The notes under the pieces are model-generated. The model did not search any database, was not told the DNA's origin, and worked only from the letters and a program-made list of their open reading frames with translations. Positions 8,900-16,521 of a stretch of 64,000 nt of DNA are shown in pieces. A program made the translations under genes and the position numbers. This DNA is from G963665185 sp049723905. GTDB lineage: Bacteria > Desulfobacterota > Desulfovibrionia > Desulfovibrionales > Desulfovibrionaceae. The number at the start of each line of letters is the position of its first letter. Position 1 is the first letter of the stretch. Location: positions 4,216,001-4,280,000 of the forward strand of contig NZ_JBJKFD010000001.1 of the NCBI RefSeq assembly GCF_049723905.1. The letters run 5' to 3'.

Positions 8900-9270
8900 T
8901 TTTTAGAGCGGGTTTTTAGGGCCTAGGCCGCATGGCTCATGGTGATTGCTAATTGAGACGGGCAAAAGTTTTTTGCCTGAACTTTTGCAAAAACTTTTAC
9001 CTTATGATTTCTCATAACATATTGAAATAGAATGCTAATAATTTATTTCTAAAAAAGTTAAGTTTTACCCCCAAACCTATCTTAAACGATGGTTCAAAGA
9101 ACCATTTTAGCGTGGCCGGTGACGGCTGTCTTGTTGCCTAGCGGTTTCGTTGTTCTGCGCGTGAACTCCGAAATAATCTGCGAAATGCTTATATCTTACA
9201 GAGTGAAATGATTTCAATGTGATACGAGGTATTTGTTAAATTTGAAGTACGAAAAACCTGAAACGCCTGG

Positions 9271-9846
9271 CTATTCGGTTTCGGGCTGTATGTGCTTGAT
9301 CGTGAACAGGTTATCAGTTTCGCGGTTCCACTCGTTTAGCATCTTCTTTTGTTCTGGATTTAGCCAGATAGGATGCACCCACCTATCACACGGGTACTTA
9401 TTCCCTGTGAAATCCTCAGAATACGCTAAGATAACACTCCACTCATTATTATACAGGAAGTGGATAGTGCGAGTCATAGTACATTTTTCTATTTCAAATC
9501 GTGTAAAGCATTGGATTTGATTTTCATTATGGTGGCAGTCTCCACTAGATATAGTCCTTTTGGTTCCTGGTCTCGGTGCTAAATATTTGTTTTTGTCTTT
9601 TAATACACCAACGGTGATAAAAGGATTTTTATGTATAGAATATACATTGCCTGTATATGGAAGGTTATGGATTCTTCGGGTTATTTTCCCTCTATATGTA
9701 AAGTCTTTTGGAATCTCAACGGTAAGTGTTTCGGCGTCGTCGATAGATATTATCGATGTTGTTTCATTGTATGCTACTTTGGAGGTACAGCCAGAAATAC
9801 AAAATAGAGTTATGCTAATAAGTAAATAGAATATTTTCTTTAGCAT
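9271..9846 (-). CDS. Prophage left-end lipoprotein (candidate lysogenic-conversion gene)
   Basis: A 191-residue protein with a lipoprotein signal: positively charged start MLKK, hydrophobic core, and lipobox ISGC with Cys20. The mature part has four further cysteines in the C-terminal half (GDCHHNENQIQC, EKCTM, PCDRW), which could form disulfides outside the cytoplasm. I do not recognise the family. A GTG at 9855 is also in frame, but ATG 9846 has AGGTGG five bases upstream and is the better start. The gene is clearly more AT-rich than the rest of the prophage, stands alone between two terminator hairpins, and is oriented with the repressor. This is the typical position and look of a moron expressed from the lysogen; superinfection exclusion or host-surface change is inference only. 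Confidence 0.8.
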   Translation of the reverse strand: MLKKIFYLLISITLFCISGCTSKVAYNETTSIISIDDAETLTVEIPKDFTYRGKITRRIHNLPYTGNVYSIHKNPFITVGVLKDKNKYLAPRPGTKRTISSGDCHHNENQIQCFTRFEIEKCTMTRTIHFLYNNEWSVILAYSEDFTGNKYPCDRWVHPIWLNPEQKKMLNEWNRETDNLFTIKHIQPETE

Positions 9847-9925
9847 TTTGACCACCTGATAAGTAGGGTTTCTGGGTATTTACAATTGTTGACTAATTTA
9901 TCTATCTTTAAACTGTAAAATTTTT

Positions 9926-9980
9926 TCCAGGAATGGGCAGCGGGAATTGTAACACCGTGCCCTTCCTGGATTTCTTTTTT
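9926..9980. terminator. Strong hairpin between repressor and lipoprotein genes
   Basis: TCCAGGAA-GGGCA pairs with TGCCC-TTCCTGGA, followed on the plus strand by TTTCTTTTTT and preceded by AAAATTTTTT. It separates the repressor transcript from the lipoprotein gene, which must then have its own AT-rich promoter. Confidence 0.75.
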
Positions 9981-9996
9981 CGCTTACGCCCGCGAC

Positions 9997-10455
9997 TTAC
10001 GCAGTTTGAGCGTTGTTGAGCGTTGCGTCAGATGGTGCGGCACGGGCTTTTGCTTCAGCAAGTTGTTCCCGGAGAACACCATTCTCTTTCCATAGCGTTC
10101 TATTCTCAGCATTAACAGTTCTCAATTCTTTGGACAGCTCTCTCCTCTCAGACCGTTCCTGGGCTAGTTCCCTTTCAAGTTTTTCACATCGAGTGCATGA
10201 GCCACCGGTTACGGTTGGCTCGCCTTCTACATCTTGAGAAATGGATTCGTCGTAAGGAGTAGGACCACGCCCTAAAAGTAGCCAATTGGGGTCAACAGCC
10301 AGCTTTGAGCACAATAAGACAATAGCATCCCCTCCTGGAGTGATCTCGCCTCTCTCATAGCGGCCAAGAGTATTCTTGGGTATCCCTACTTTCTCGGAAA
10401 AAACAGCCTGAGAAAGGTCTCCCCGCAATAAACGTATTCTTTTGCCAATGCTCAT
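9997..10455 (-). CDS. Phage repressor, XRE-type HTH with C-terminal coiled coil
   Basis: A 152-residue protein. Residues 1-60 form an XRE/HTH_3 domain (MSIGKRIRLLRGDLSQAVFSEKVGIPKNTLGRYERGEITPG). The C-terminal half is a heptad-rich coiled coil (KLERELAQERSERRELSKELRTVNAENRTLWKENGVLREQL) that probably makes dimers or higher oligomers. No S24/LexA autoproteolysis domain is present, so induction is unlikely to be RecA-driven self-cleavage. The frame is open to 10530, but that stretch encodes a hydrophobic tail and overlaps operator-like sites, so ATG 10455 is preferred. Its divergent position opposite the early operon marks it as the immunity repressor (Mu c equivalent). Confidence 0.85.
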   Translation of the reverse strand: MSIGKRIRLLRGDLSQAVFSEKVGIPKNTLGRYERGEITPGGDAIVLLCSKLAVDPNWLLLGRGPTPYDESISQDVEGEPTVTGGSCTRCEKLERELAQERSERRELSKELRTVNAENRTLWKENGVLREQLAEAKARAAPSDATLNNAQTA

Positions 10456-10750
10456 AGAAGTATTGTCGCAGTTTTCCTCATGAACTCCGACAGAAACTAC
10501 GACAGACAAAATTAAAGACAAAAATAGCATAACATGCTGTCATGTAAGTATTTTTCTCTTGACGTAGTTTAAATGCATAAAAATAAACAACGACACCCAA
10601 TCAGGGTTAACACTGACCCTTTTTATGCACTAAATGGAGTCACAAGCGGTTGTGAATTGAACCTAAACAAACATCATCAACTTACAGCCGCAATATCCAC
10701 CGGTCAACGGTCCATTTCGGACGAATGATCGAACCTCTGTGGACGGTAAA
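10456..10750. promoter_or_regulatory. Immunity switch region with iterated operator motif
   Basis: The divergent intergenic region carries five copies of a motif close to AAACTACGACA. They are GAAAACTGCGACA (10464-10476, minus), GAACTCCGACA (10482-10492, plus), GAAACTACGACA (10493-10504, plus), AAACTACGTCAA (10559-10570, minus) and AAACAACGACA (10585-10595, plus). The first three lie just upstream of the repressor start; the last two lie towards the early operon. A TTGACG box (10559-10564) overlaps one copy, so binding could block a promoter there. Confidence 0.65.
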
Positions 10751-11191
10751 ATGCGGCGAGCAACTCAACTCTCCCTTTTTGATGACGACCATGCGGCTGC
10801 CAGTTTGGCGAGCCTTCTTCCACTTGTGCGTTCTGCCATGAGTAGTGTTGCTGGTGGGTCGTCGTTATCCAGGGACCAAATTGCAGACCGACTTACCGAA
10901 GTGGCGCGTGCTGCGGGGATAAGCATTAGCCGTGGCAATGCCAAAAGCGTGAAGACAGCGACACTGGAAAAATGGCTTTCACCCGCCGCGCGGGAACATC
11001 CTCCATCGTTAACAGCGTTGGTAGCTTTTTGTCTGGTCACTAGGGATGTTCGACCTCTGGAGCCTATCCTTGCAACTCTTGGGTGCTCCATAATGACAAA
11101 AGAAGATCGCAAGTTACGTGATTATGGAGCAGCCATCTTGGCCGAACGTGAAGCAAAGAAAAAGAAAAGACAGCTGGAGGCTGAATTGTGA
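10751..11191 (+). CDS. First early gene, probable phage regulator, unrecognised
   Basis: A 146-residue basic protein starting MRRATQLSLF; an in-frame GTG four codons earlier is possible. Nothing in it is diagnostic, but the segment SLSRDQIADRLTEVARAAGISISRGNAKSVKTATLEKWL has the spacing of a DNA-binding helical domain. The C-terminus is strongly charged (EREAKKKKRQLEAEL). It is the first gene rightward from the switch region and its stop overlaps the GTG start of the next gene, so the two are translationally coupled. The position suggests a Ner- or CII-like early regulator; the function is not established. Confidence 0.75.
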   Translation: MRRATQLSLFDDDHAAASLASLLPLVRSAMSSVAGGSSLSRDQIADRLTEVARAAGISISRGNAKSVKTATLEKWLSPAAREHPPSLTALVAFCLVTRDVRPLEPILATLGCSIMTKEDRKLRDYGAAILAEREAKKKKRQLEAEL

Positions 11192-11442
11192 ACGCGAATA
11201 TCCATGCCGGAGTGGGAGCTGGGCGTTACCGTGATCCCTGGGGGATTCGTCGTTTTTTAGATGCCAACGGTAAAACAATGACGGACGTGGCTCGTACTTT
11301 AGACATTTCATCGCAAGCTGTCAGTGCAACCGTAAAAGGTGTGCGTAATAACCGCCGTGTACTGCGGCTATTGCGAGATATGGGTTGCCCAGCCAAAGCT
11401 TTGAGCCTGCCCGACGATCTAAAAGAGCAGGAGGTTGCGTAA
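11188..11442 (+). CDS. Small HTH protein, Ner-like position
   Basis: An 84-residue protein with a GTG start overlapping the previous stop by four bases. The core GKTMTDVARTLDISSQAVSATVKGVRNNRRVLRLLRDMGCP reads as a helix-turn-helix of the XRE/Ner class (T-x3-V-A-x-x-L-x-I-S-x-x-A-V-S). In Mu, Ner turns down early and repressor transcription just upstream of A; this gene is in an equivalent place. Direct repressor activity is inferred from fold and position only. Confidence 0.75.
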   Translation: MNANIHAGVGAGRYRDPWGIRRFLDANGKTMTDVARTLDISSQAVSATVKGVRNNRRVLRLLRDMGCPAKALSLPDDLKEQEVA

Positions 11443-11729
11443 TGGCTATTGTTGCATGCTTGCAAAATATTCGGCGTGCTGACGGCTCTCGCGTTCTCAT
11501 TACGTATTCTCAAGAAGACGCTGGCCTCGCTCCTGACGGGAGCTGGGATGAACTCGAGTGGGAGGCAGCACAGACAGAAATATATGCCCTCCCAGGCGTT
11601 TCTCTGCGAATCGCTTGGAAAGAAATTTATCGTTTTTTGCGCTGTATCGCCAAAGATAATGGCGGACTTGATTTGTACACCGGCTTTCTTCCTAGTGATC
11701 AAGTTCCGTTGCCAGACCGAGCGAACTAA
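11442..11729 (+). CDS. Small phage protein of unknown function
   Basis: A 95-residue protein starting at ATG 11442, whose first base is the last base of the previous stop (TAATG coupling). It is acidic with Trp-rich segments (PDGSWDELEWEAAQTEIYALPG) and ends PSDQVPLPDRAN. No domain is recognised. It sits between the HTH gene and the transposase. The long frame of the transposase also reads through this stretch in another phase, but the tight coupling and protein-like composition favour this one. Confidence 0.65.
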   Translation: MAIVACLQNIRRADGSRVLITYSQEDAGLAPDGSWDELEWEAAQTEIYALPGVSLRIAWKEIYRFLRCIAKDNGGLDLYTGFLPSDQVPLPDRAN

Positions 11730-11751
11730 CTGTGGCGTCGGAGCGTTAGTA

Positions 11752-13911
11752 ATGAAAAGAGCGTATATTTCCGTAGAGCTTGCCCAAATACTGCAAGTTG
11801 CCGAACGCTCAGTTCAGCGTCGGGCAAAACGTGAAGGGTGGACCTCCCGTCCTCGCATTGGCCGCGGCGGTGGTAACGAGTGGTTGACCGATGGCCTTCC
11901 TGCCGAGGTGCGGCGGAAAATCCAAGCACATGAACTTCAGGCCAGCGACGAATTTTTACCTACACGACATATCGACTCCGATGAAATATCGAAGCTGACC
12001 AGCCGCTGGGACAGTGCGCCAGAGTGGAGCCAAGAACGCGCCAAAGCGCGGTTGGCGGTAGTTGAAGCGGCTGACCGGTTTATCGCATCATGCCCCGGCA
12101 AGAAGACGGCTGCGGAAGTGAAGTTCTGCCGGTTGTACTCCAGCGATCCCGCGCAAGTGGGCGTATCCGCCGAGGTTGCCGCACACGTCAAAAAAATTTC
12201 TGCACCGAGTCTGCGCCGGTTCCGGTCGCTCTATCAAAAGCAAGGGCTAGCTGGGCTGCTTTCCGGACATGGAGCGAACAAGGGCAACCGTCTTGCTGTG
12301 ACACCAGAAGTGCGCGTTTTCGTCTTGGCGAATCTGCAAGAACGCCCTCATATGACTGTCGCCATGCTCAAGAATACGGCTGACGGGATATTCGGCGACA
12401 CTGCGCCGTCGGAAGCGACGATCCGACGTTTTGTTGAAGATTTCAAGGCTGACAATCCCCAGCTTTACGCACTGCTTGAGAACCCAAAGAACTGGAAAAA
12501 CCAGTATCAAGCTGCGTTCGGCGACGCCTGCGACGCGGAATATTTCGGGCATGTGTGGGAGATGGACTCCACGCCTGCCGACGTAATGACGGCTGACGGC
12601 AAGAGGTGTTGCATCATCGGTTGTATCGACGTGTACAGCCGCCGTCTTGTGTTGCTTTGCGCCGAAACGTCCAAGGCCGTTAGTGTTGCCGCATGTATGC
12701 GCAAGGCAATGTTGCTCTGGGGCTTGCCTGCGACGATCCGTATGGACAACGGCGCGGATTATGCCAGCAAGCACGTTACCGCGATTCTGGGCGCATTCGG
12801 CATAACGCGCGACAATACCCGCCTATACCACGGGGAAGACAAGCCCTTCATTGAACGTGCCCTGGGTACATACACACACGGCTTGCATGAGCTTTTGCCG
12901 CATTACACCGGCCACGACGTGCGCCAGCGTGCCGCGTTGCGCGAACAGGCTACATGGGCAAAGCGGGTTATGGACCGGACAGCCGGGACCGTGGAAATCC
13001 CATTGACAATGGAGCAGCTTCAAGAGGCTACAAACAAGTGGTTGCCGTACTACGAAACCACTGAACGGCCAGAGCTGGGCGGGCTGCATCCGCTTGCCCG
13101 TGCTCATTCCTCACCTCGCCAACCTACCCGACTCGTGGACGAACGAATCCTTGATATTTTGCTGGCCCCGATTGGCCAGCGCACTGTTGGGAAGAAAGGA
13201 ATCGCCTACCAGAACCGGCGGTTCAGCGCTGACGAGTTGGTCCCATTGGTCGGCAATGTTGTGGAGCTGCGAGAGGACGCGGAAAACGCCGGGCGGATTT
13301 ACGTTTTTCAAAGGACAGGCCGCCGCGTGAAATTTATCTGCACAGCAACAGACGCCGCCTGGGATGGCGTGCGTGTGTCCTCATACAACGCGGCCCGGAA
13401 GCGGCATGAGCGCAATTTGCGCGATCAGGTGAAGAGCCTGAAGGTTTTATCCGAGACAATCGACGATCCCAGCAAAATTATTTTTGAAACCGGTGAAGCA
13501 CGGGTTGAAACGTTTCAGGCTGAACGCGGCAACGTGAGGCCTTTCCAGGCCCAGGCCGACACGCCGGAAATACGGGCAGCGGCCCAGGCGTTTGCCGAAT
13601 CTGAGCCAGAACTCGGCTTGGCCCAGCAGTATGGGCATGAAGCCGAACCGGAGCCAACAGAACCGGAATTACCGGACGGCGTTGTCAAATTACCTGTACC
13701 TACTGAGCGGCCTGCACCTGAGCCTATGCCGATGTTCAATACCCCGATTGAGGCGTTTGATTGGCTATGCACCAAAGAGGAACGGGACGGTGTGCTCTCC
13801 CCTGATCATTATGAATGGAAAAAAACGTTGGAGAAGTCCGACAGCGTCCGAGATATCTTGAAATTGCGTGCTGATACAGCAGCGCTGAGCAATGTTGAAC
13901 GGAGGTTTTAG
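11752..13911 (+). CDS. Mu-type DDE transposase (MuA homologue)
   Basis: A 719-residue transposase that should join the prophage ends to target DNA during integration and replicative transposition. The N-terminus is a Mu DNA-binding winged helix (VELAQILQVAERSVQRRAKREGW). The RNase H-like core has a visible DDE triad: Asp272 (WEMDSTPAD), Asp332 (IRMDNGADY) and Glu368 (KPFIERALG), with spacing close to MuA. A Mu-transposase C-terminal beta-barrel follows (VGKKGIAYQNRRFSADEL...VELREDAENAGRIYVF). The last 150 residues are Pro/Glu-rich and would contact the MuB-like ATPase. The frame is open back to 11449, but ATG 11752 opens the conserved domain. The size is near MuA (663). Confidence 0.95.
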   Translation: MKRAYISVELAQILQVAERSVQRRAKREGWTSRPRIGRGGGNEWLTDGLPAEVRRKIQAHELQASDEFLPTRHIDSDEISKLTSRWDSAPEWSQERAKARLAVVEAADRFIASCPGKKTAAEVKFCRLYSSDPAQVGVSAEVAAHVKKISAPSLRRFRSLYQKQGLAGLLSGHGANKGNRLAVTPEVRVFVLANLQERPHMTVAMLKNTADGIFGDTAPSEATIRRFVEDFKADNPQLYALLENPKNWKNQYQAAFGDACDAEYFGHVWEMDSTPADVMTADGKRCCIIGCIDVYSRRLVLLCAETSKAVSVAACMRKAMLLWGLPATIRMDNGADYASKHVTAILGAFGITRDNTRLYHGEDKPFIERALGTYTHGLHELLPHYTGHDVRQRAALREQATWAKRVMDRTAGTVEIPLTMEQLQEATNKWLPYYETTERPELGGLHPLARAHSSPRQPTRLVDERILDILLAPIGQRTVGKKGIAYQNRRFSADELVPLVGNVVELREDAENAGRIYVFQRTGRRVKFICTATDAAWDGVRVSSYNAARKRHERNLRDQVKSLKVLSETIDDPSKIIFETGEARVETFQAERGNVRPFQAQADTPEIRAAAQAFAESEPELGLAQQYGHEAEPEPTEPELPDGVVKLPVPTERPAPEPMPMFNTPIEAFDWLCTKEERDGVLSPDHYEWKKTLEKSDSVRDILKLRADTAALSNVERRF

Positions 13912-13913
13912 CA

Positions 13914-14597
13914 ATGCGGAACGTGTTTGTGGAAACGGCTAACGTGCAAGCGTTTGTGAGTACTGCGCGGGACCTTGAACGGCGCACAGCCGGTGTACCT
14001 GGGCTTGCTCTGGTGCATGGGAATCGCGGCCTGGGCAAGACGCGCTCTGCGATTTGGTACGCGGCGCAGAACGGAGCGATTTACCTGCGTGCAAAAAGCG
14101 TGTGGTCGCCTTCCTGGATGCTGGAAGAACTGGCGGTTGAGCTGGGTGTGGTCCCGGCCAAAAGGAAGAAGGAGCTTTTTACAGCCGTTGAAAACGCGCT
14201 GAAAGAGCATCCGAGGCTTGTGATTATTGACGAGGCGAACGTACCTCCCACTGCCTGCATTGACTGCATACGCGACCTGCACGACCTGACTGAAGCCCCG
14301 ATGTTGTTGATCGGCCACGAAGGGATTGTGACACGGCTGAAAAGGATGGGACCGTTCTTCGATAGGTTTCTTTACATCACGGAATTCAAGTCTTTGACCG
14401 CAAGTGATTTGCAGCGGTTTGCCCAGGTGTGCCTTGAGTTGCCGGTTGCCGAGGACACGCTGAACGAAGTGATACGCATAACCGGCGGGAATTTCAGGAA
14501 AGGCGTTGTTTTGCTGACCGGGGCAGAGGGACGCGCTGTTTTGAACCGCGCCAAGGCTATCGAAAATAAACACCTGAATGTGAAGAGGGTCGCCTGA
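13914..14597 (+). CDS. Transposition target ATPase (MuB homologue)
   Basis: A 227-residue AAA+ ATPase. Walker A is GNRGLGKT (Lys42) and Walker B is RLVIIDEAN (Asp106-Glu107), followed by a sensor-like LLIGHEG. MuB proteins bind target DNA, deliver it to the transposase and give target immunity. It lies two bases after the transposase stop, the conserved A-B order. It is shorter than Mu B (312) because it lacks an obvious N-terminal HTH extension. The C-terminal helical part (LNEVIRITGGNFRKGVVLLTGAE) is present. Confidence 0.9.
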   Translation: MRNVFVETANVQAFVSTARDLERRTAGVPGLALVHGNRGLGKTRSAIWYAAQNGAIYLRAKSVWSPSWMLEELAVELGVVPAKRKKELFTAVENALKEHPRLVIIDEANVPPTACIDCIRDLHDLTEAPMLLIGHEGIVTRLKRMGPFFDRFLYITEFKSLTASDLQRFAQVCLELPVAEDTLNEVIRITGGNFRKGVVLLTGAEGRAVLNRAKAIENKHLNVKRVA

Positions 14598-15400
14598 TGC
14601 AAGCGCCCCGGCAACGCATGTGGACCATAGTCCGCAAGTTGTCGCCTTCCGCCACAGTGGCGGACGTGGAGCAGCTTGCCGCTGTGGAAGTAATGGAAGC
14701 CCAAGCCTTTCTGAATAACCTGGAGCAGGCTGGATACGTGTCGCGGCGGGAGGGCAATTACGCACTGTGCCGCGATACCGGGCCTAATCCGCCTACTGAA
14801 ATAAGTGTCCGGGCGCTGGCCGACGAGAACAACGGGGAAATCAACATCGTATCGGCCCAGCCTGACAATGCCTTGCAGCGGCTAAAAGGCAGTGCAGACA
14901 AAGCAGAATGCACGAGCTTGGTCGTGCTTTCCCTGGGAGAAAAGAAGCGATTTGACCTTCAGTACGCCATGGCTGCCAGCGGGTTGGACCGCAAAAAAAC
15001 CCTGCGGGTGTTGAACAGATTGGAGCGCGAGGGGTTTCTCAAATTGGTTGACGAAACAAAACTGCGTAAGGGGTTTCGGGAGTTCGGGCCAGCCAAGAAA
15101 AATCCTATGTTCCAAATTGTGAAAGACCCGGCGAGTAGGCCCACGCGGCAGCCCAAGAAGGAAGTCGGACGGGACGTGCTCTGGCGGCTGATCCGACGAA
15201 TGCGGCGCTTTACGTATGTGAGCCTGACAGAAGCGTCTGGCTGTACGCACGACTCGGTGCAGAATTTTGTGCGGCTGCTGGTGCGTGACGGCTGGGTACG
15301 CCAGGACGGGCAAGTCGGGCGCTGCTTGGAGTTCGTGATTGTGAACGATCCTGGCCCGGCGCGGCCTGTAACGCATGAACCGAAGAAACGGAGGGCGTGA
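14597..15400 (+). CDS. Winged-helix repeat protein of unknown function
   Basis: A 267-residue protein whose ATG overlaps the ATPase stop (TGATG). It appears to hold three winged-helix-like units: residues 1-55 (TVADVEQLAAVEVMEAQAFLNNLEQAGYVSRREGNYAL), 115-165 (LQYAMAASGLDRKKTLRVLNRLEREGFLKLV) and 195-250 (YVSLTEASGCTHDSVQNFVRLLVRDGWVRQDG). Each pairs a helix-turn-helix with a C-terminal wing. Such a protein would bind DNA, possibly at phage ends or early promoters. I do not know a named family; the coupling to the transposition genes suggests a role in transposition or replication. Confidence 0.8.
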   Translation: MQAPRQRMWTIVRKLSPSATVADVEQLAAVEVMEAQAFLNNLEQAGYVSRREGNYALCRDTGPNPPTEISVRALADENNGEINIVSAQPDNALQRLKGSADKAECTSLVVLSLGEKKRFDLQYAMAASGLDRKKTLRVLNRLEREGFLKLVDETKLRKGFREFGPAKKNPMFQIVKDPASRPTRQPKKEVGRDVLWRLIRRMRRFTYVSLTEASGCTHDSVQNFVRLLVRDGWVRQDGQVGRCLEFVIVNDPGPARPVTHEPKKRRA

Positions 15401-15646
15401 ATGTTGACTGAAAAGGCTGAACGAATTCAGGCAGGATTGTTGGCATTGGGTGATCAAGTGTCTCCCGCAGTTTGGGCGCTGATCCGTCCGTGCGTTGTTG
15501 ATCAGGCCGGGCTTGTTGAGCAGCTACGGGAGCTTGAACAGCAGCTGGAGGTACCACAGCGTTTCATCATTGCTGAAAGGCCCCGTCGCTGCGGTCGGAC
15601 TTGGCATCTCAGGCAGATATATGGGGGTGGTGATGATTTACGTTGA
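15401..15646 (+). CDS. Small hypothetical phage protein
   Basis: An 81-residue protein whose ATG immediately follows the previous stop. It is helical with a coiled-coil stretch (QAGLVEQLRELEQQLEVPQRF) and a basic Cys-containing tail (ERPRRCGRTWHLRQIYGGG). No function is recognised. Confidence 0.6.
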   Translation: MLTEKAERIQAGLLALGDQVSPAVWALIRPCVVDQAGLVEQLRELEQQLEVPQRFIIAERPRRCGRTWHLRQIYGGGDDLR

Positions 15647-15773
15647 TCGGCTTGATTACGCTTCGGTTATCCGACTGATCAAATCGAATTGGCGTGAGTT
15701 TGTTGAGTTGTGCGGCAGCGAGGCAAAAGCGGAAGACACGCTGGCGTCGTTGAAACGTGAAGTCGAACCGTAA
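15633..15773 (+). CDS. Very small hypothetical phage protein
   Basis: A 46-residue frame starting MIYVDRLDYASVIRLIKSNW with GGGGTGG directly upstream, overlapping the previous gene by 14 bases. It is acidic/basic mixed and likely helical. Small ORFs packed like this are normal in Mu-like early operons. Confidence 0.5.
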   Translation: MIYVDRLDYASVIRLIKSNWREFVELCGSEAKAEDTLASLKREVEP

Positions 15774-15784
15774 GGGGGAAAGAC

Positions 15785-16012
15785 ATGGCTACTTACGAAA
15801 TTGATATCACAAAACGCCTGACGCGAGTTGTTGAAGTAACCGTGCCCAATCATATCTCGAAAGATGAAGTCGAGAACTGGGCAGTTGAGCACAGCCAGGG
15901 GCGTGTGACTGATCTCGTGGCAGGCCAGGAGGTTTGTGTGTCTGCCGTCAGCACAATCCGCGATGACGAACATGATGCAGAGTACGAAGTTGCGGGTTTT
16001 ACCCTCAAATAA
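15785..16012 (+). CDS. Small hypothetical phage protein
   Basis: A 75-residue protein with a good ribosome site (AAGGGGGAAAGAC before ATG). The sequence alternates strand and helix (YEIDITKRLTRVVEVTVPNHISKDEVENWAVEHSQGRV...YEVAGFTLK) and looks like a small folded alpha/beta domain. No family is recognised. Confidence 0.7.
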   Translation: MATYEIDITKRLTRVVEVTVPNHISKDEVENWAVEHSQGRVTDLVAGQEVCVSAVSTIRDDEHDAEYEVAGFTLK

Positions 16013-16024
16013 AGGCAGCACGTT

Positions 16025-16510
16025 ATGCGAAACACGCTTCAACACCACTTAAACCCGGCGCACGTCTACTGCCGACTGTGCGGCCTGGGCGTGTCTCGCC
16101 CTGTCGCGCGGCGCTGGGCTGGCGTGTGGGAGCGTGCGTACCGGCTCGTACTTTCAAAACGGGGAAAGCGAAATGTATCCACCAGCTTGGGTGATCTATC
16201 TCGTGCTGGCTCTATTGGACGGGGTGTCGATCTACTCGGTCGGGGTGTTGATAGGGAGGATGTAATGGCGAAGACGAAGGAGATGGTGGTGTTGGTTCGG
16301 AGTGGGCAAACGGATGGTGGCACGCCGTTGTTTCGTATTCTTGACGGTGTTAAGCGCTGTAAATTTTCTGGCGGAAAGAAAGAAGAATTTAAGCTTTTCA
16401 GCGCGTTTTCGTGCCCGGCGGGTGTGTTTTGCCCTGGCTGCCCACGGCGCTGCCGGTTGCCTGACGACGTAGAAGCAAAGAGCACTTTTGCAGTGGATGT
16501 ACTGAGATAA
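16025..16510 (+). CDS. Small phage protein, possibly two genes in one open frame
   Basis: The frame opens at ATG 16025 after AGGCAG and has no stop until 16510 (161 codons). Its first 55 residues (NPAHVYCRLCGLGVSRPVARRWAGVWERAYR) form a compact Cys-containing basic helical unit of a kind often seen as a separate small protein in Mu-like early operons. The stretch after about residue 57 is low in protein character, and a good ribosome site plus ATG occurs at 16265 in the same frame. Either a 161-residue fusion is made or two products are made; the sequence alone does not decide. Confidence 0.45.
   Translation: MRNTLQHHLNPAHVYCRLCGLGVSRPVARRWAGVWERAYRLVLSKRGKRNVSTSLGDLSRAGSIGRGVDLLGRGVDREDVMAKTKEMVVLVRSGQTDGGTPLFRILDGVKRCKFSGGKKEEFKLFSAFSCPAGVFCPGCPRRCRLPDDVEAKSTFAVDVLR
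16173..16265 (+). CDS. Nested 30-residue membrane peptide
   Basis: In a different frame from the surrounding ORF, ATG 16173 encodes MYPPAWVIYLVLALLDGVS and then IYSVGVLIGRM. This is a single hydrophobic segment with one Asp and a basic end. GGGGAAAG lies a few bases upstream. Its TAA overlaps the ATG of the next gene (TAATG), the coupling used elsewhere in this operon. Such peptides could act as small membrane effectors; the role is unknown. Confidence 0.5.
   Translation: MYPPAWVIYLVLALLDGVSIYSVGVLIGRM
16265..16510 (+). CDS. Cys-rich small phage protein
   Basis: An 81-residue reading from ATG 16265, preceded by GGGAGG at good spacing. It contains CPAGVFCPGCPRRC, four cysteines able to bind zinc, after a strand-rich N-terminus (MVVLVRSGQTDGGTPLFRILDG). 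It lies in the same frame as the ORF opened at 16025, so it may also be the C-terminal part of a longer product. Function unknown; its stop overlaps the next reading frame. Confidence 0.6.
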   Translation: MAKTKEMVVLVRSGQTDGGTPLFRILDGVKRCKFSGGKKEEFKLFSAFSCPAGVFCPGCPRRCRLPDDVEAKSTFAVDVLR

Positions 16511-16521
16511 TGGAGGACACT

